Both the position numbers and the translations under genes were made by a program. A DNA stretch of 64,000 nucleotides from Triangularia verruculosa. Lineage: Eukaryota; Ascomycota; Sordariomycetes; Sordariales; Podosporaceae. The stretch lies in assembly GCA_033296885.1 (NCBI GenBank), contig MU863878.1, forward strand, positions 372,001-436,000, read 5' to 3'. Of this stretch, positions 1-10,433 are shown in pieces (the stretch's first letter is position 1; each line of letters opens with the position of its first letter). A model generated the notes under the pieces. That model was not told the DNA's origin. It worked only from the letters and a program-made list of their open reading frames with translations, and did no database searches.

Positions 1-1095
1 AGGTAATACACTGGCAGGATGGGCTACTGAAGCAGGCCATTGCTTGATAAAGACCAGCGGTGCCTCGCGCGCCGGATATGATCGCTTTTGCCGGTCCAGT
101 GTCCTGGGCTTTCTTTAGGGCTGACAGGATATCCTGGGCGTTCAACCGCCCAAGGCTGTTGAGAGGCAGCGTGTGAGCAGTGGTCCAGGATCGGTTGATG
201 CGGAACGTGCTGCCGAACCTGTCATATGTGACTTCAAGCTTGGGCTTCCAATCATCGTCACGAAAGTATGAGGATCTGTGAACGGGATGGCTGCAAATGA
301 ACTCCAAGATCGATGGAATGTAACCCCTGGTGTCTCGCAGGCTGATACGCTGCAGGAAATACGGTTCGAGGTCCGCCCACTGTATCAGTCGATGTTCACA
401 CAGCCTGAGGCCCCCTTTTCTCCCAATACAGACTCTGTTGTCAGAGTTGTCTTTCTGGTCCTCGGAAAACTCTCGGGATGAGTGATGTTGACCACAACCA
501 TGGCAGTAAAGGTCGTCACCAGAGTGAAATTTGCAACCGTCCTCGAACACAGCAGAGCTAGGCGCTGCGTTGTCGGATGGGACGAACTCGACATGGCGAA
601 GACATGGCTCGCAAAGGCGGTCTTTACGAAGCAGCTTGCGCAGATTCAAACTGAGGGCATCAGATTGTCAGTTCAGATACCTCTTGGTATCCAAGGAAAG
701 GTTTTCACATACCGATCAATCCGGGGTAACATCCGATACTGGTAAGCCAAGCTGTCTAAAAGCCGCTTTGAAGGATCTCGTTCCCAGCTGGAAAACCCTG
801 GAGGTATGGGAAATGGTTTGTCGTAAACGATCCCACGTAATTTACGTGATACCTGTCCAACGCAGAGGGATGTGACGATATCCGTCTTGAGATAGCCGAT
901 GATCATGATCAGAAGCTCCTCTGGAATGCCGTATAGCCGACTGGAAGCGCCATTCTTTCTTTCGTTGACAAGGGACGAAATATGGTGAGGTAGCGCGTCG
1001 TCATCGAGGTTAGCTCCGGTGACGGCCGGGCTGAGCTGCAACATGTCGCTCGTGGAGGTGGCCATGGTCTGCATTCTGAACCTGGAAGTTATCAT
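1..1095 (-). CDS. F-box domain protein, 3' part beyond window
   Basis: Two exons can be read on the minus strand: 1095-713 and 650 down to the left edge. They are separated by a 62-nt intron (651-712) with a GTATGT donor and CTCAG acceptor, and the frame stays open across it. Residues about 56-92 (LYGIPEELLIMIIGYL and following) match an F-box, the Skp1-binding motif of SCF ubiquitin ligase adaptors. The second exon has two CxxC-type pairs (CEPC and CHGC), as in many fungal F-box-like proteins, and may bind zinc. The start is uncertain: Met codons at residues 1, 8 and 11 are all possible. The substrate cannot be inferred. The stop codon is outside the window. Confidence 0.72.
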
Positions 1096-1386
1096 GTAAC
1101 GGATTGTGACTTCTGATGTGGTTCTCTTGCCTCTGATCTTCCTGATGATTATCCTTCGGTCTCCAAGTGCGATAGCTTTTTATATATGTCACGGTGACCA
1201 TTCCACTATAGGACCGGGAAACTCAAACGGCCATTTTGACAAACCAGTTTGAAAGCAGTGAAGTACTTCCACTTGTCTTGTAAAAACTTAACAACTAAGG
1301 TATCTTGTTGACGCAACACAGTTTGTTCGCAGCGTCGCTCCCCGGCAACGGACCTTAGGTAAGGAAAGAGACTCAGATACTCTCTT

Positions 1387-2561
1387 TTATTCCGGCCGGC
1401 ACAACCAAACCCCAAAAACCTCAAGCCCATGACAAGGCGTCCGTTCAGTCACACTGAAAACACAGCCCCCAAACCTATTCTGAGTTGGACCCCAAACCAA
1501 CCAAGTGTCGCCACCGCAACCCTTCCATTGGTAAACTGACTCAGCCATGAGAAACGGAGTGTCGCAAACCCAATCTCCATGCTTGCCGATGACTGTGTAG
1601 TCACAGATATTTTCTGGGAAGAAAGCTATCTCAAACAGCTCGTTGATTTGACCGGCCTGTGCTGCCTTGCCAATGTGGATTGCGCGTGTTGGTTTAGATG
1701 GCAGTCTGATCCCAGGGTTTGGTTCAACATTACTCAGGGAGGCTTCCGGCTTTGCCGTTGTTTTTGGGACTCCTGCTGATGTTATTCCGGGCCCAGAATC
1801 CTGCCCTAGGAATGGGGTTGGGTTCTGTGTGGCTGTCGCTCCTGGCTCAAAGACACCACTCCCCTCCCCAGTTATGGCCCTTGTACCGACGAGCTGCGGC
1901 ACTCCCGAGGGTGTGTTTGTTATTTGGTATGTCGATGGCAGCATCCCGGAGCTGGTCTTAGCGGACACGGAGGTTGAGTCAGTCCGTGTCCCGGAAATTG
2001 TCTTCATTGTTTCAGCGCTCTCCGACTCAGAAGCTAATTCGGTCCCCCGCTGTGTGGAAGTGGTGCTACAGAATGTTAGAATCACACAGGCTCGGCATAG
2101 CAGCTGCTGGAGGTAACCTACTCGAATGATGTTTCCATGAGCGTAATAGAAACGGTTGACGGGCCTGTGACAACCGCAGTGCTCAGGTCTTGCGGAGTTC
2201 TTGAGAGCAAAGCACCAGCTATGCCCCCTCCGGCAGCTCCTCCGACAAGAAGAAGACCAAAAAGAAGCCAGAAACCCCAATAGCGCCTCCAGCAAGACCT
2301 TTTTGCCAGGGCCGGGCTCTTGTCCGAAGCGGTCGGTAATGTCGTCGAGGAAGACGTGATAGTCGATTGCTGAGTGTCGCTAACCACGGGCAGATAGACC
2401 TCTGGTAGATCCCAATGCTCGTGGGAGTCCGGTAAATCCCGATGATCGTGGCACTCTGGTAGATCCCAATCATCGTAGCACTCCGGCAACCATGTATCCT
2501 GTGCCTTGGTAGCAGAGTTCGGGCGTTCAACCGTCTCCAACGATGTCTGGTCTTCCATCAC
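1387..2561 (-). CDS. single-pass membrane protein with Cys-rich C-terminus
   Basis: Exon 1 is 2561-2122 and exon 2 is 2065-1387. The 56-nt intron (2066-2121) has a GTAGGT donor, a TTCTAAC branch point and a TAG acceptor. Splicing gives 372 residues in one frame. The N-terminal 60 residues carry three degenerate repeats built on WDLPE/RDLPD with acidic and His residues. A Ser/Thr-rich linker and one transmembrane helix (about 95-119, rich in Gly, Leu and Ala) follow. The rest is a long Ser/Thr/Pro-rich stalk and a C-terminal domain of about 85 residues with several Cys and Trp. The topology suggests a short cytosolic tail and an exposed Cys-rich domain. I do not recognise the C-terminal domain. 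Confidence 0.7.
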
Positions 2562-3469
2562 TTCGGGTCTTGGCTAAGCTGTCGCGATGTGAATAGGAAG
2601 CCAAGCATTCGGCGAAGTCGCCGCCATTTTGACGTATTGTTTCGCCATCCCTTTTCGTCAGACGATTGAGATTAGAACTTTGCTTGTAGGCCAGTGGCCG
2701 GGCCTGGGCTTACTCACGACGGATGGCACAGAGGATAGACCAGACGTCGAGAGCCTAATGATCGGAGATTGCTACGCCACGGTCGTACAAGCGATTGATG
2801 ACCGACTTGTCGGGAACTTTGACTGGTGTTTGGTAGACATGACACTAGACCGTTTTGGATGGGCGCGGCCGACCAGCTGGGCCACGACGATGACAGCGGA
2901 ATTCTAGTACGTGGTCGCTACAGGAAACATAGAACGTCAGATGTTTGATTGGTGTCAGGCTAGTTTCTAAGTATAGGGTAACTCTCTTCGGATTGGCAAA
3001 AAGATATTGGGGTCTGAACTTGACACTCACCTGTCGTGCTTATTGCAAAAAGGCTGAATTTCCAGCGAATATAAGCAGCTGTCGGTATTGGATAAGCGGA
3101 TAGATTGACTTGAGCAATGTACAGTTCTGGTCTTCTTATTACCTACCTAGTGGCGAAGAGTTCCAGCCCAGGGCTGCAATGGCTCCCAAAGACACATGGG
3201 AGTATGCGTGCACAGGTGTCAAATGCCTGGAAGGGAGCACTGTCAGGTTCTGGGCTATTGGGCTCCATCAGACATGCTCTGCACTGTGGGGGTTGCCAGT
3301 AGTTACTGGCAGTGAGAGATGGCCCGCTGCTCCTTCCAGATGCGCAGGCAGTGGAGGTCCTGAACATACCTGACTGATCGACGAAGCTTTCTACGGAATT
3401 CAAACTGCAGCTCTGAAGACCAGACAGTCAACAGTTCCTCGCCGTCTTCACAACCATCCCACCAAACAT
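2562..3469. other. no gene supported
   Basis: Only short overlapping open frames on both strands are present, none with a recognisable domain. This stretch probably holds the promoter of the upstream minus-strand gene and unassigned intergenic DNA. Confidence 0.5.
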
Positions 3470-3565
3470 AATGCGCCGCCCAGCGACGATCGATCTTTCG
3501 GCCAACCCGCTGACGCAAGGAAGAGGAAGAGTCACCATGTCACTGGTCCAGGGTAGGTAGGTAGC

Positions 3566-4075
3566 TTGGATCTGACTTTAGGTGGTTCAACACGTCTCTC
3601 AGGGGAGGACCAGCGCCACTTCCTCCAGCTGAAGGCACAGCTCATGGTAAATGATCAAAGGTCTGCCGTTCAAGCCATGGGCTATTTCAAGGACCTCATT
3701 AGCATTCCGGTCGGCGTCTCGCAACTCTTCCGCCTATGCGGAAACGACCTCATGACCAACGCGGCGACCAATGCTCCCCTGGCTCGGCAATCGCGCTCTG
3801 AGCAGCGCGACGAAGCCCCCAAGGCCAAGCCGCCCGCTCGCCCTGCTGGGGAACTCGTGGCGCCGGTGAACCCCTACGATCCGGCCGAGTACTGCCGCGG
3901 CCGCTCACTCTGGTCTCAGTGTGCGAAGCCCGACCTGCTCCAGTTCTTTGCCGACTTCGAGGAATTCCGCGCGGATGGTCATGTCATTAACCCAGCGGAG
4001 GTGCACGAGGCAATGCTAGACGCTCTCAGGTCAGCCAGGCAGCGCCCGAAGGATGCCCTCGAGATGAATTCCTGA
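3566..4075 (+). CDS. hypothetical ORF, 5' end unresolved
   Basis: An open frame from about 3582 to a TGA at 4075 gives about 165 residues: helical N-terminal sequence, an Ala/Pro/Lys-rich linker, then a charged C-terminal part (QFFADFEEFRADG). The frame has no ATG near its start. An upstream ATG at 3470 opens a frame that would join in phase across a GTAGG...TTTAG segment, but that segment is only 29 nt, shorter than known fungal introns, so the junction is doubtful. GC-rich third positions favour real coding. No family is recognised. It may be the last exon of a larger gene, a fragment, or a pseudogene. Confidence 0.4.
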   Translation: MDLTLGGSTRLSGEDQRHFLQLKAQLMVNDQRSAVQAMGYFKDLISIPVGVSQLFRLCGNDLMTNAATNAPLARQSRSEQRDEAPKAKPPARPAGELVAPVNPYDPAEYCRGRSLWSQCAKPDLLQFFADFEEFRADGHVINPAEVHEAMLDALRSARQRPKDALEMNS

Positions 4076-4293
4076 AGATTTCCGCAAGATCATCGACATT
4101 GATCTAAGTGAAGGACATTTCTGTTATGTAGGTACCTGGTGATTTGGGGGCACGTCGACTGGAGGAAGAAAGCAGGCTTTCAAGAAGATCCTTAGTTTTT
4201 ATAGCATCACAGATATTAATCCCAGACCCATGCCAGGTGCCGGTCACTATATCCTCCAAATGTATTGTGCCAACTACAACCATCATCTCGTTC

Positions 4294-4998
4294 TTAACTC
4301 CCGATCTGCAGTCCACCACTACCTTTCCCATCATTCTGTCTCCCACTGTCCGGCGGCATCCCATCAGTAACCATAATATCATCCTCCTCAGCCCCAGCTC
4401 TCGATTGCCTCCAACCACTCCCCCCTGCCACAGGCTGCCCGCCAGCAAAATGCACAGCACCAGGTTGTCTCGGCTCATACGGCGGCGGCGCATCCGTCCC
4501 CTGAACCTGGACCGGTGTCCCCCCTACCACCCCCTGTGTACTAACAGCAGACATCGGACTCAACTCCTCCCCTTGCTCCTTCATGTACACATTCCCTTTA
4601 ACCCCCCCATCCGCCATCCTGTGCTCCTCCTCCAGCAACCTCCTCCTCTTCCTCCGCCGATCTTTCCAAAGACACAACCCCGTCACGATCGAAAAGAAAA
4701 TGACAATCGACACCACAATCGCGGCAATCTTCCCCCCATCCATCCCATCATTCCTTGCTGTGATGACCCTATCGTCAATATCCAGATCGAGATTACTCCT
4801 CTCCCCTGTCCCTCCTCCAAAATCTCCATTCAAGATCGGGTTATCGTCTCCTGGCCCGCCAGGGTATCCAGATCCAGGACCATTGTATGATTTTCCCGTC
4901 CAATTCGGTGGGTTAAAGTTATCGTCGTCGTCATCGTCATCGTCATCGTCGAAAAACCGGCGTTTTAAATTGATTTTCAAGTGTGGTATTGGTGACAT
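4294..4998 (-). CDS. single-pass membrane protein with Asp run and PPPY motif
   Basis: Uninterrupted frame of 234 residues from the ATG at 4998; an in-frame ATG 18 codons upstream is less likely. Residues 17-26 are ten consecutive Asp, encoded by an imperfect GAT/GAC microsatellite near 4920-4951. A Gly/Asn/Pro-rich extracellular-type region is followed by one hydrophobic helix (about 90-111) and then KDRRRKRRR, which by the positive-inside rule puts the C-terminus in the cytosol. The tail contains an APPPYEP motif near residue 172. PPxY motifs are bound by WW domains such as those of Rsp5/Nedd4 ubiquitin ligases; that role here is inference. There is no N-terminal signal peptide. The layout resembles fungal Skg6/Axl2-like one-helix proteins. 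Confidence 0.68.
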   Translation of the reverse strand: MSPIPHLKINLKRRFFDDDDDDDDDDNFNPPNWTGKSYNGPGSGYPGGPGDDNPILNGDFGGGTGERSNLDLDIDDRVITARNDGMDGGKIAAIVVSIVIFFSIVTGLCLWKDRRRKRRRLLEEEHRMADGGVKGNVYMKEQGEELSPMSAVSTQGVVGGTPVQVQGTDAPPPYEPRQPGAVHFAGGQPVAGGSGWRQSRAGAEEDDIMVTDGMPPDSGRQNDGKGSGGLQIGS

Positions 4999-5784
4999 TT
5001 TGAAGTCTGTTTTGGTGTAAGGAGGGAAGGGAAAGTAAAAATTACGGAGCAAAGCAAAAAGGGGGGCACACAGCCAGGCTTAAAAGACAAGAGCCACACA
5101 CAGTCAGCACACAGGAAACGAAAACAGCCAATGATCCAATCCCTTCCCGACTGATCCGAATGTTGCGGCTACACAAACACAGCAGGTGCAGATCCTTGCC
5201 TGGATATGTACCTCAGATTGGCGCCTATCCATTACATTGAACCAGACTTTGGTTGGTGCAAAGGAAGTGAGAACTTGTTTCGGCTCCGAACACCTCAAGC
5301 ATCTGCTCTCTTTCCTTGTATCTTCGGACCACCTCCTCCACGCAAGGGAGAACATCTTTCAAGTGAGGGGGTGGTGAGCTGAGACGCCCTTCGGCGCCGA
5401 AACTTGCATGTTCCCTGTGTCTGCCCACATGCAGCCAAGCCCCAAATATTCCGCGGGTTCTCAGTAGCAAATCAAAACTCCCTCTCAAGATGTCTCAGCC
5501 GTTCTGAAACACCAAATCCACTGGCTCTCGTTCATCAACAAAATACTTGTGGGTTGGGGGCACAGCATCCATTCGTCAGTGTGGTGGCGGAGCAATGAAT
5601 AATGGTCCATCCCTTTCCGCCCCGATCCCGCTGTCACTCCATTCGGTACTTCGCTCGTATATAAATTCATTCCCTAATGCCGAACCGTCGTTACATTCAA
5701 CATCCCCTTTATATCCCTACATCTTATCAGCTCCCAAGAAAAACAGCGATAATACCCTTGGACTAGCTCCATGGCATCGAAAAG
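4999..5784. other. intergenic, no gene supported
   Basis: Short overlapping frames only. The segment holds the upstream region of the PPPY membrane protein gene and the 3' flank of the GH76 gene; no repeat or RNA gene was seen. Confidence 0.5.
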
Positions 5785-7422
5785 TCACGTTCTCTCCCTC
5801 ACCGTGGCCTTACCCTTTGCTTTCATTCCCCTGGAAGCTCTAGAATACTCCGCCTCTTCCCCAGTCGTCATACTCACCCAAACCATCATCCCAACTACAC
5901 TCCCAACCAGAAAGAACGTCACTATCCCCGCTCCAACCCGGTCCCCATTCGTGATCAACGTGCTCTCCCCTTCCCACTCCTCACCCTCAGCATTTTCCCC
6001 CGCATTCGGATCACCACTGCTTGTACCCCCATGCTTGGCCGTCACCGCCCCCTTGACTTCGGGCTGATCAACCAGCAGACTGACCAATGCCCCGAGAGCA
6101 TTCATCTGCTGGCCTGCTCCAGTATCACCGTCATATGACCCCCTATTCCAGCGAAAGCCACACGTTCCATCCGGCAAACAGCTCTCCGCCATGCTTTGGG
6201 TTGACTGCTTGAGGATCGGCATGATAATATCGTGAGTAAACGGAGCCAGCTGCGTGGTTTGAGCCATCCAGCGATGGACATAGCCTTTGAACGAAAGCAT
6301 GTCTGTCGTGCATTGGTTCTTCTCCTCCAACTCGCAGGACGGCTCCACAGCGGCTGCTCGACCGGACTCGTAGCTAGGAGGGAAGAAGTTGGTCAAGGTT
6401 CGATTTGTAAGTCCTTCGAGGCGCTCGCGCCAGTGCTGTTCGCCGTTGGTCTGTTGAAATTTAATGTTAGCGAGGCGTTCATAGTGTTAGGGACTACTAC
6501 AGATGCATAGGTACGTAATTGTAGAGAAAGCCACAGCCCTGGATGAAAATAGCCGCTGTATACGAGAACTGTGCCCTGTTGATGTCGGTGCAGTTCTCTT
6601 CAACATGGCCGCCGTCGTAGACATTGTAGTTTGCCGGGTCAATGTACCCTACCCCCTCCATCCAATCCCAAGTTTTGGTTGCCCATTCGGCATAGGTCTT
6701 GTTGTTCGTATACCGTGCCAATCTTGCGCCTAGGTTGAAGAAGATGGCGTTGGCGATAGAGTTCTTGTAGTTGTACCCATTGTTGGATAATGGTATCTGC
6801 CAGCGAAGTCCCCCGTTGCAGTACCTGTCGTCCCAGCGGCTGGCTTGGGTGTTGAAGACTGCTTGGGCCAGGGCTAACCACTGGGGCTGGTCAGGGGGAG
6901 GGTTCTTAAAAGTGGTCTCGGCCGCGAGCATGGCTGACATGCCCCAGAACCCTTGGTCATCGTTGCCAAGGGAGGCGGTCCAGTTGGGAGGCATGTAGTC
7001 GTTGTGGGGGTAGTTGGCTTGAAAGAGCAGGGCGCGCTCGGTAACATCGTTGTAAGCTTGGTCGTGGGTGTAGTGCCAGTAGTCCACCATCGTTCCCCAG
7101 AGAGCACCTCCCTGTATTCTCAAGCATTAGCCTTGGTCGAGCAATAGGAAGCGTCATGTGAACTTACCTCCCACCAGTAATATGCCCCTGCTGGAGGCGG
7201 GCCTGGAAGGACGCCCGGAATATTACCTGGCTCCTCGCCGTGATAGTAGGCCATGAGGTTGCCAGCGACCAGCTTGGCGGCTGCTCGAATAGAATCTGTC
7301 TAACATTAATAGCTGGATTGATGTGTCTCTCGAGCAGTGCCCTTACCCGCCGACTCGAGATCCACGCTCAGCGCAGCGCTGGCGCCAGTGACGGCCACCG
7401 CTAAGACGATTGTCCGTAGCAT
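5785..7422 (-). CDS. GH76 endo-1,6-alpha-mannanase family (Dfg5/Dcw1-like)
   Basis: Four exons: 7422-7347, 7295-7168, 7111-6515 and 6450-5785. Introns of 51, 56 and 64 nt have GTAAGG, GTAAGT and GTACCT donors. The spliced protein has 488 residues. Residues 1-17 form a signal peptide (start MLRTIVLAVAV). The GH76 catalytic Asp pair lies in GNDDQGFWG (D119, D120), and the family signature YNYTNGE is created exactly at the third splice junction. After the catalytic domain comes an acidic linker and a hydrophobic segment at about 439-461 followed by basic residues, so the enzyme is probably anchored in the plasma membrane or cell wall. Known members act on alpha-1,6-mannan and are implicated in transferring GPI-proteins to wall glucan. 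Confidence 0.93.
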
Positions 7423-8161
7423 CTTATAGCGTCATGTTCTTGGATGAGAACAACGAAAAAGGTGTTGCCGATCAAAGGATTTGGAGATTGTCGGGCGCGA
7501 TTTGTGTGGTTCGTAGTCACACTTGTGTCATCCTGTGCGTTACTGCAGGGGAGCACTGGCAGGCCGTGCTACCGTGGCTGCTGTCATTTCAGGACTGGAA
7601 ACGGGCAGACGCGTAGCTAATGTCGGTTTCACAGGGCAATGGCTGCTTTGAAAAGAGTTGACTTGCAGCTGAGACGAGATGGCAGCGGCGGCCTGCTAAC
7701 CGGACAGAGCGGAGACAGACAGGCCCAGACGTGGACTCTGTTCCTGCCCCTGAGTCTACGCGCACCATCCCCGCTTATGCGCGCAAGTACCACAGCCTGA
7801 TGCTCGAACTTAATTCGTGGCATTTAAGCACTGATACTTTAATACCTACCCAATCTAGATCATTGTAGCGTATCAACAAATATCTACCTAGGCAACTGAT
7901 ACCCCCATCCCTTATCTCCACCTCGATCTCGAGTCCTTCGCTGCGCGGTCTACCTCTCCTTTTCCTCTTCTGACCGTGTCCGGTTTGTCCTTGTTTTAAG
8001 CAGTCTCCTTGGGCAATCAGTCGAGTCAACGTGTGTTTATTGGCGCTCTATCTAAGGTCATATATGTCGTAGCAGTGATGTGGATGGATAACAGAGCGAG
8101 AGTATCATGCTCATCATGGAGGCCACCAAACATAAGTTGGAAAGGGTACGTCCAATATATC
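7423..8161. other. intergenic, no gene supported
   Basis: This contains the promoter side of the GH76 gene and the 3' flank of the next minus-strand gene. No coding region, repeat or RNA gene is supported; short TACCTA-type motifs occur near 7840-7890. Confidence 0.5.
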
Positions 8162-9562
8162 TCAGTCGCCTTTCTGGCCGTGTACATCAACCTCTTTAGA
8201 CGTTGAAGACTCATCCACTTCCTCTTGCTGGGCTACATGCATCTCCTCTGGTACCGGCCCATCTGGCTTTTCTGTTGGCTCGTCCTCAATATGTTTGGTG
8301 CCGTCCTCCAAAGTGAATTCAGTCTGCCCTATCACAGCCTCAACTGATGCAGCGCCTTCTTTTACCGTTGCGCTGTCTTGAGTGTTCACAAACTTGGCCT
8401 TTTTCTCTGCTTGTTTGATTTCGCGCTCCTGCTCTTCTAACCGTCTTTTCATTCCTTCGGGTATTGGGTTACCCACCGCCTGGTTTACCGCAATTTGAAT
8501 GGCCAAGATCTCTGGATGGTCGATCTCACCCTCGGGTCGACCTTGTTGCAATCGCATTTCATCGTCGTTGAGTGGCCTACGCTCCCAGATGTCGCGGTAT
8601 ATGTGGTGACTTATGATGGAGTCTGGCCAGTTGAACCTCTTCCTATTTCTCTGATCTACAAGAATCGGCAACGGGCTGGATGAGGCAGCCTTGGTTGTAT
8701 CCTCTAAGAGCAGAAAGTCTATTAGTGCTTGCTGCTGCTCGTCAAGGAGCTGAGTGATGCGATTTGTAACTTTGGCTCGATTAGGGTGTAAGTAAACGTT
8801 TGGTGGGTTTGGGCGGCTGTATGTTGTGTTTGCGCCATTCGACTCTTCAGCTCGCCGGTCAAACACGGCCACGCCGCCAAGTATTCGAGCTTCAGCCCAA
8901 TAGCCAACAATATTGGCGTCTCCTTCGGGATAGATATCGCGATCCATGTAGTACGGGTTGTAAAAGAACGGCCAGTGGCATCGTGGCGGGTTCCAGTCCT
9001 CGTCCTGCACATCAGTCTTCCAGTCGGGCTTCGGTTGTTTCCAATTCCTAGCTGCTTCGATAGCCTCTCTCCCGCCTTTATGAACACAGAGATCTAGTTG
9101 AAATAGCAGCGCGCCGAACTGGTGAAGTGACGAAGCGAGCAGTTCGATGAGGCGCGTGTTGAACAGCTTGGAGCCCAGGGGAGCCTCCTGGAATGCGTTC
9201 AACACATTTGGATTGAACTTGAGTAACTCAGGATCCCACTTTGGACAAACTTCTCGAGCCTTCTCCATGGCGCCCGGGCAGAGCTCTTCGTGATCAGCAT
9301 CAAGCGGGTGGCCTTCTGGGATGTCCACCCGTCTTGAATCAAATGCCACATCGCCGATGGGCAGGCCGTCGATGATCTGGGCATAGGTGAAGATGGCGAT
9401 TTCCGTAGAGAGCACGTTGTTGATTGCTCTGACGAAGATGGCGCGGTGCTCGGCGTCCAGTTTGTCAATGGAGACACGAGCTCGGTAGTCTGCGAGAGCT
9501 TTGGTGCGCAGCTGGGCGAGGACTGAGTCCATGTCATCGGGATGGAAACTATTCTCAGGCAT
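8162..9562 (-). CDS. conserved-looking hypothetical protein, 466 aa
   Basis: Single long frame without introns. The ATG at 9562 (MPENSFHPDD) is preferred over a start 58 codons upstream because the upstream extension is low-quality sequence. The protein is soluble and helical in character, with many Trp and Pro residues in the middle (PPRCHWPFFYNPYY). A Lys/Glu-rich stretch (LEEQEREIKQAEKKAKF, about residue 365) looks like a short coiled coil or nuclear targeting segment. The tail is acidic and low in complexity. There is no signal peptide, transmembrane helix or recognised catalytic motif. It is transcribed away from the HExxH gene, with about 870 bp between the two starts. Confidence 0.72.
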   Translation of the reverse strand: MPENSFHPDDMDSVLAQLRTKALADYRARVSIDKLDAEHRAIFVRAINNVLSTEIAIFTYAQIIDGLPIGDVAFDSRRVDIPEGHPLDADHEELCPGAMEKAREVCPKWDPELLKFNPNVLNAFQEAPLGSKLFNTRLIELLASSLHQFGALLFQLDLCVHKGGREAIEAARNWKQPKPDWKTDVQDEDWNPPRCHWPFFYNPYYMDRDIYPEGDANIVGYWAEARILGGVAVFDRRAEESNGANTTYSRPNPPNVYLHPNRAKVTNRITQLLDEQQQALIDFLLLEDTTKAASSSPLPILVDQRNRKRFNWPDSIISHHIYRDIWERRPLNDDEMRLQQGRPEGEIDHPEILAIQIAVNQAVGNPIPEGMKRRLEEQEREIKQAEKKAKFVNTQDSATVKEGAASVEAVIGQTEFTLEDGTKHIEDEPTEKPDGPVPEEMHVAQQEEVDESSTSKEVDVHGQKGD

Positions 9563-10433
9563 GATTGAGATGGCGGGTTGAGGGGTTCTGCTGAGATTGG
9601 AATGAGAGCTCAAAGAGGGTAACGATTCTGTGAAAATGGGATGTTGGTGGTGGGCTGAGTGGTAAAATAAGCGGGGAAGGCCGCTGCGCACATATAGTGA
9701 CAATGCCAATGCGGCGCTGCTGGCGGAGACCTGCATATGGAGCTCCTTGTTGTTTCGCGAATCGCCAGAACCAAACCGTGGGGTTCAGTTCTTATAATAA
9801 TTTCCATCGCCCATCAGGTCAAATATGCCAATCATGGGGCCAACTGGCTTCAGTCCGTCACCATGGAACCAACACACCGTGATCCACCGAGATAGATACC
9901 CTCAACAACGACCTTACGGCCTTCCAGCCTCGAATCGATGCTGGGCCGCATAAGGCCTCAGCCAAACAAGCAGACATCTATGGCTGTAGCCGCCCGTTCC
10001 GTGGTGAGCACACCTAGGTAGCTGGGCGAATCTTCGCCCTACGAGTGTGGCCACAGAACCGTCTGGTGACCAGAGCCAGACCAGTCAGTGATGTTGGCAG
10101 CCAGGCTCAAGGTAGATTCTGTTGCTAGGGAGTAGCACAGCAATAGAATCTACAATGGGTATAAAGGACATGATGCAACAGCTCGTTCTCCCCAGTCTTT
10201 TTCGACAGAAGACAACACAATTTGTCCTCTCTTCCGCTTCTATACATCTTAACTGTGATCTGGTATCACACATTCATCCACATTCCTTCATATCTGTTTT
10301 CTCGGTGATCCGGTATCACTTCATCTTTTCTAGCTCCTGGGGCACCGGCTGCGCAGCTTTCATTCAATAGAATATCTCCTCATACGTTAAGAGACTATCC
10401 CAATCCGAATCTATTTACCAGCCACCCATTACA
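9563..10433. promoter_or_regulatory. divergent intergenic region
   Basis: About 870 bp separates two divergently oriented genes (starts at 9562 minus and 10434 plus), so it must contain both promoters. Pyrimidine-rich tracts precede the plus-strand ATG, as is common in filamentous fungi. No specific operator was identified. Confidence 0.4.

Noticed and set aside
1579..2116. Plus-strand frames over the membrane-protein gene
   Set aside because: They lie opposite two exons joined by a good intron on the minus strand and have no domain.
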